DNA of 9,380 nt from an uncultured Planctomycetales bacterium (GTDB lineage: Bacteria; Planctomycetota; Planctomycetia; Pirellulales; S012-138): positions 1-9,380 of the forward strand of contig CALJLD010000151.1 in assembly GCA_937982665.1 (NCBI GenBank), written 5' to 3'. Every line of letters starts with the position of its first letter. Position 1 is the first letter of the stretch. The position numbers and the translations under genes were made by a program. A model generated the notes under the pieces. That model was not told where the DNA came from. It searched no databases and was given only the letters and a program-made list of their open reading frames with translations. Below, in pieces: positions 6,877 to 9,380 of the stretch.

Positions 6877-7215
6877 TTAGACAAAAGCGAGAATCAACAT
6901 GACGATCGCGACAACAGAGGCAACTCCGGAACCGACCCAACCCGCCGTCCGCAACAAGAAGCCAAGTTTCTCCGAACACAGACGCGACCATCAAGTTTCG
7001 TGTACGGCATCTCGCAAACAATGGCCCATACACCACCCGACAAAGCAGCGATCAAGGCGATGAACATCTCGTTATTCATCCCAGGCAATCCAGTTCATGT
7101 AGCTTGCGCTGACAAGAGTTCCAACGATAGTTGCTGCACGAAGCCGATGCAAATGCACGGTAAATGGGACGATAAGCAGCAAACGCAGAGTGGGTCGAGT
7201 ATAGCGCGCCTTCCG
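6877..7215 (-). pseudogene. Frameshifted remnant of a small membrane protein
   Basis: Three successive minus-strand frames each show membrane-like sequence: one starting just inside 7215 with TLRLLLIVPFTVHLHRL and ending NWIAWDE-stop; a second overlapping it from 7088 with MFIALIAALSGGVWAIV; and a third ending GVASVVAIVMLILAFV with a TAA at 6877-6879. Joined by two single-base corrections they make one protein of roughly 110 residues with about three membrane segments. The 5' end is cut by the palindrome at 7214-7238. I cannot name the family. An alternative is that only the 7088-6894 frame is translated, or that none is. Confidence 0.35.
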
Positions 7216-7381
7216 TCATTCCCGTGCAGAAGGGAATCAATCTAAGGCGCGACATAACGCCATGTGAAACAAGCAACGAATGCGAAACGACAGCGAATCC
7301 AATCGACACATCCCCAACTCGGATTGATGGCCGACAGGTCACATCAAACTTGACTGGATTCCCGCGTGCGCGGGAATGACG
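7214..7381. repeat. ATTCCC-type palindrome pair (REPIN-like unit)
   Basis: The left palindrome ATTCCC-N8-GGGAAT spans 7218-7237, preceded by CGTC. The right palindrome ATTCCCGCG-TG-CGCGGGAAT spans 7358-7377 with a perfect 9-bp stem, followed by GACG. The two face each other, so CGTCATTCCC at one end mirrors GGGAATGACG at the other. Similar units with a GTCATTCCC edge are widespread in bacteria; a related pair is at 9292-9364. The 120 bases between show no gene. Confidence 0.65.
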
Positions 7382-7396
7382 TTTGGGAACGTCGGC

Positions 7397-7518
7397 AAAC
7401 GTAGGGTGGTGGAGCATAGCGCAACCCACCTTCATTGCTTGGGCAACGCGTCTTACTTTTGCCTTGTGCAGAGCGGCGTGTGCGAATGCCGTCGCGCGAC
7501 GAACTATCCGCGGCACCG
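7397..7518. mobile_element. Second copy of the 156-bp element, right end lost
   Basis: It begins with the same 13-bp terminus AAACGTAGGGTGG (7397-7409) and follows the complete copy through GCAACCCACC, CGTCTTACTTTTGCCTTGTG and CTATCCGCGGC with scattered differences. Similarity stops near 7518, where the complete copy would go on to its right terminus; instead a different sequence with a strong hairpin begins. It therefore looks truncated or overwritten. Confidence 0.7.
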
Positions 7519-7531
7519 CGCCTCTTGCTGC

Positions 7532-7556
7532 GCCAAGTTTGGCGAGCAAACTTGGC
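7532..7556. repeat. Perfect 10-bp hairpin 3' of the small minus-strand gene
   Basis: GCCAAGTTTG (7532-7541) pairs perfectly with CAAACTTGGC (7547-7556) across a 5-base loop. It lies 14 bases beyond the stop of the gene at 7571-7813. There is no T-run on either strand, so it is not a standard intrinsic terminator; it may protect the 3' end or be another repeat family. Confidence 0.65.
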
Positions 7557-7570
7557 TACCCAGTCTTGAA

Positions 7571-7813
7571 CTATTCGCGTCGATCGAGAATATCCGAATT
7601 GATTTCGTTGAAGAAATCTTCGCAGGCGGCCTTTTCGGTTTTGAATACTTTGAGCCCAGATCTCTGCCCGCGTTCGCTGTAGTAGGTGCGCCAAGTTCCG
7701 TCGGGTAGCTGCTCAATGCAATAAGCCTCGTTCGGCAGGCCGCCAGTCAGGGAATATTCCTCACTGGATACTCCGGCGCTGACGAGCCTTGCTTTGAGTT
7801 CATCAATTGTCAT
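7571..7813 (-). CDS. Small conserved hypothetical protein
   Basis: This is an 80-residue, acidic, soluble protein with no signal peptide or membrane segment. From the ATG at 7813 it begins MTIDELKARLVSAGV and continues with SLTGGLPNEAYCIE, then WRTYYSERGQRSGLKVF and KAACEDFFNEI. I recall proteins with this layout (a helical start, a GG-NEAYC strand, an YYSERG strand and an acidic helix with Cys near the end) as a recurring small family of unknown function. An upstream in-frame ATG at 7843 would add 10 residues, but only the inner start has a plausible ribosome site (AGAAGG, 10 bases upstream). It follows the MBL lipoprotein gene on the same strand with a gap of 118 bases, so cotranscription is possible. 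Its shape is compatible with an immunity-type protein, but nothing here shows that. Confidence 0.7.
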   Translation of the reverse strand: MTIDELKARLVSAGVSSEEYSLTGGLPNEAYCIEQLPDGTWRTYYSERGQRSGLKVFKTEKAACEDFFNEINSDILDRRE

Positions 7814-7931
7814 TTCTGACCGGCCTTCTAAGTATTCATTCACTGGGTACGAGTGCGACGAATGTCATTGCTGATTAGGCATCCAGAGTATCGACGGACG
7901 GAAGTTGTCATTACCCGCGCCGCAATCGCAA

Positions 7932-8957
7932 TCACAACTCCACGCGTTCGCCTTCTTCGGCGATGCGGAAGCCGGCGGAGCGGATGGCTTGGGCTGCGGC
8001 GCTGTCCGCTCGCAGGGCGTCATTGGTGTGGTTGAAGTGGATGAAGCGAACCTTGGACTTTTCCTCAGCCGGCAGTTCGGCAAAGCGCTCCATGCTTTCA
8101 ATCACAAACGGGTGCGGAATCTCTGACATGTCCCGGCCAGGCAATTCATCGCCGTCAAAGAATGAGCCGTCAATGTAGGCGATGTCCACGGTTGCGATCA
8201 TGTCCTCAATTCGGCGGTCCCATTTGTCCCACTTGTCAATGTCCGGCAGAAACAGCACGCGGCGGTTGGGCCCGGCGATGACATAAGCAACCGTCTCGGA
8301 ATACTCGTCGCGGTGTGGCACGCGGAAGGGCGTTGCGCTGATGGATGCAGAAAGCTCAACGCTCTGCTCATGCTCAAGCGAACGAAGCTCGATGTTGTTG
8401 AGCGTTACCAGTTGGCTCCACGGTCCGTTGTCTTCCAAGTAAGACTTCATCCGCGGCATAGCATAAACTGGAATCCCGTTCGCGCCGATCACCTCGCGGC
8501 CGAGATGGATCAAACCGGCGTAGTGGCCGATGTGCGCATGCGTCAGCAGAATGCCATCGAGCGCTGGCGAAGATTCCGTGGGAGCGATTTCGTCCAGCAT
8601 CCGCAACTGCGCGCGGAACTCCGGCGTGCATTCCACCATCCACCGCTGACTTGTCGACGGATCGACGATGGCCAAACAGACGGGATGCCGGCGAAGTTCC
8701 GGATCATTCCAAGCGTCACGGCAGCAATCCTTCTGGCAGGCCGCTTGCGGATAGCCAGCATCCTGGGCGATACCCAACACGGTCAGGAATGGCCCATCGG
8801 CCGTTTCCGCATTCGGGACAACATCCGGAGAGGGAGTTGTTTCGTCCGTTGGCGAATGGCCGGCTGCTGGAAGAGAATCGTCCGGCTGATCGGCTTGATG
8901 TTCGCATGCGGCAAATGTGAGCAAACAAACGATCAACGGAAATCGGCCAAGTCGCAT
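7932..8957 (-). CDS. PqqB-like metallo-beta-lactamase-fold protein, putative lipoprotein
   Basis: This is a 341-residue protein, started at 8957 by GAGG with 6-base spacing. The N-terminus has a hydrophobic stretch ending LLTFAAC, so C18 may be lipidated; residues 19-55 are an acidic, Pro-rich linker. From about residue 57 it resembles the PqqB-like branch of the MBL superfamily: LGIAQDAGYPQAAC (61-74) with further cysteines at C78 and C79, the metal motif HAHIGH (140-145), PHRDEYSET (214-222), LPDIDKW (237-243) and HFNHTN (307-312). In the usual HxHxDH motif the Asp is Gly here (G144), as I recall for this subgroup, so metal binding may be mononuclear or altered. It probably hydrolyses an unknown substrate at the envelope. 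No pqqA, pqqC, pqqD or pqqE is present, so a role in PQQ synthesis is not supported. Confidence 0.85.
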   Translation of the reverse strand: MRLGRFPLIVCLLTFAACEHQADQPDDSLPAAGHSPTDETTPSPDVVPNAETADGPFLTVLGIAQDAGYPQAACQKDCCRDAWNDPELRRHPVCLAIVDPSTSQRWMVECTPEFRAQLRMLDEIAPTESSPALDGILLTHAHIGHYAGLIHLGREVIGANGIPVYAMPRMKSYLEDNGPWSQLVTLNNIELRSLEHEQSVELSASISATPFRVPHRDEYSETVAYVIAGPNRRVLFLPDIDKWDKWDRRIEDMIATVDIAYIDGSFFDGDELPGRDMSEIPHPFVIESMERFAELPAEEKSKVRFIHFNHTNDALRADSAAAQAIRSAGFRIAEEGERVEL

Positions 8958-9249
8958 TGGTGACCTCGGATGAAGAACTGACAGCGCGATCTGACTCGCA
9001 TTGCTCGCGACAGTATTATCGCATGAAATTGTATCCAGAAAGAGATGTGCCTGGCGCTGGTTTATTGATTACCACTAAAGTCACCCAGCTAGCAAATTCG
9101 CAGACGGATTCCACTGAAGACAAGCCCACGACGTGATGTCCGATTATCAAGCGAGGCGGTTTGTACGAAAGAACCATGGCATGTGTGGCTGATCGATTTT
9201 TGCTAAGCTGGAGGGTGGCAGGTTGAGGTTGGATTGTGCGTTTGGCGGT

Positions 9250-9285
9250 GGATTTCGAACAGTCGAGGGATTTCGAACAGTCCAG
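9250..9285 (+). repeat. 18-bp tandem duplication
   Basis: GGATTTCGAACAGTCGAG (9250-9267) is directly followed by GGATTTCGAACAGTCCAG (9268-9285), 17 of 18 identical. This is probably a recent slippage duplication, next to a palindromic repeat. Confidence 0.85.
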
Positions 9286-9291
9286 CGGGTT

Positions 9292-9364
9292 CGTCATTCC
9301 CGCGAAGGCGGGAATTCATTGCGTCGCCGTTGTTCTCTGGATTCCCGCATTCGCGAGAACGACG
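9292..9364. repeat. ATTCCC-type palindrome pair, second unit
   Basis: ATTCCCGC-GAAG-GCGGGAAT (9296-9315) is a perfect 8-bp hairpin preceded by CGTC. A partner begins ATTCCCGC at 9341 and continues with a degenerate arm TCGCGAGAACGAC to about 9363. The two are in inverted orientation, as in the longer unit at 7214-7381, with a much shorter interior. Confidence 0.65.
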
Positions 9365-9380
9365 GGGACTTGTTGTTCCG

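Larger units (their letters stand above)
8958..9380. other. Non-coding right end with repeats
   Basis: I see no gene in these 423 bases. It should hold the promoter of the minus-strand MBL gene; TACAAT and GATAAT-like boxes lie near 9013-9032 on the minus strand, but no matching -35 box is convincing. The distal part contains the tandem duplication at 9250-9285 and the palindrome pair at 9292-9364. Confidence 0.5.

Noticed and set aside
6640..7245. Plus-strand open frame of 201 codons
   Set aside because: It runs through the 156-bp element and the minus-strand remnants, has no recognisable motif and no ribosome site.
7076..7549. Minus-strand open frame of 157 codons
   Set aside because: It is assembled from two repeat elements and spacer sequence; RARGNP-type residues are translated palindrome, a known false-gene pattern.
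1..9380. CRISPR array, tRNA, rRNA or transposase gene
   Set aside because: The repeats present are too few and irregularly spaced for CRISPR, and I found no RNA-gene signatures or transposase motifs.

Overview
The window looks like chromosomal sequence from a planctomycete, probably of the Rhodopirellula/Pirellulaceae group. I infer this from moderate GC, from a very large exported protein joining a von Willebrand A domain, a secretin-N-like segment and FGGGG-type low-complexity runs, and from long intergenic stretches full of short palindromic repeats. The taxonomic call rests on style, not on a marker gene.

Layout. Bases 1-622 have no convincing gene and carry three copies of a 26-bp repeat, one inverted. 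At 713-4834 (+) lies a 1373-residue exported VWA protein, closed by a clear intrinsic terminator at 4874-4903. A near-consensus promoter (4938-4966) then drives a standalone PII nitrogen-signalling protein (glnB type, 5018-5356, +). After a 455-base non-coding gap with a nested hairpin comes a 247-residue protein with a C-terminal TIR-like nucleotide-binding domain (5812-6555, +), a candidate NAD-cleaving antiphage effector. Its 3' end abuts a minus-strand fragment resembling the C-terminus of the phage Gp37/Gp68 (DUF5131) family. From 6556 to 7560 the DNA is mostly debris: that fragment, a 156-bp element with 13-bp terminal inverted repeats, an apparently frameshifted membrane-protein remnant, a pair of ATTCCC/GGGAAT palindromes, a second and truncated copy of the 156-bp element, and a strong hairpin. 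Two minus-strand genes follow: a small conserved protein of about 80 residues (7571-7813) and a 341-residue putative lipoprotein of the PqqB-like metallo-beta-lactamase fold (7932-8957). The last 420 bases are non-coding, with an 18-bp tandem duplication and another ATTCCC palindrome pair.

How it fits together. The VWA protein, PII and MBL lipoprotein look like unrelated housekeeping or lineage genes, each with its own signals. The stretch from about 5390 to 7560 behaves like an accessory pocket: a probable defence effector, decayed genes and repeated mobile or REPIN-like elements. I see no complete multi-gene defence operon; the TIR-like protein is the only intact candidate component. I see no rRNA, tRNA, CRISPR array or transposase gene.
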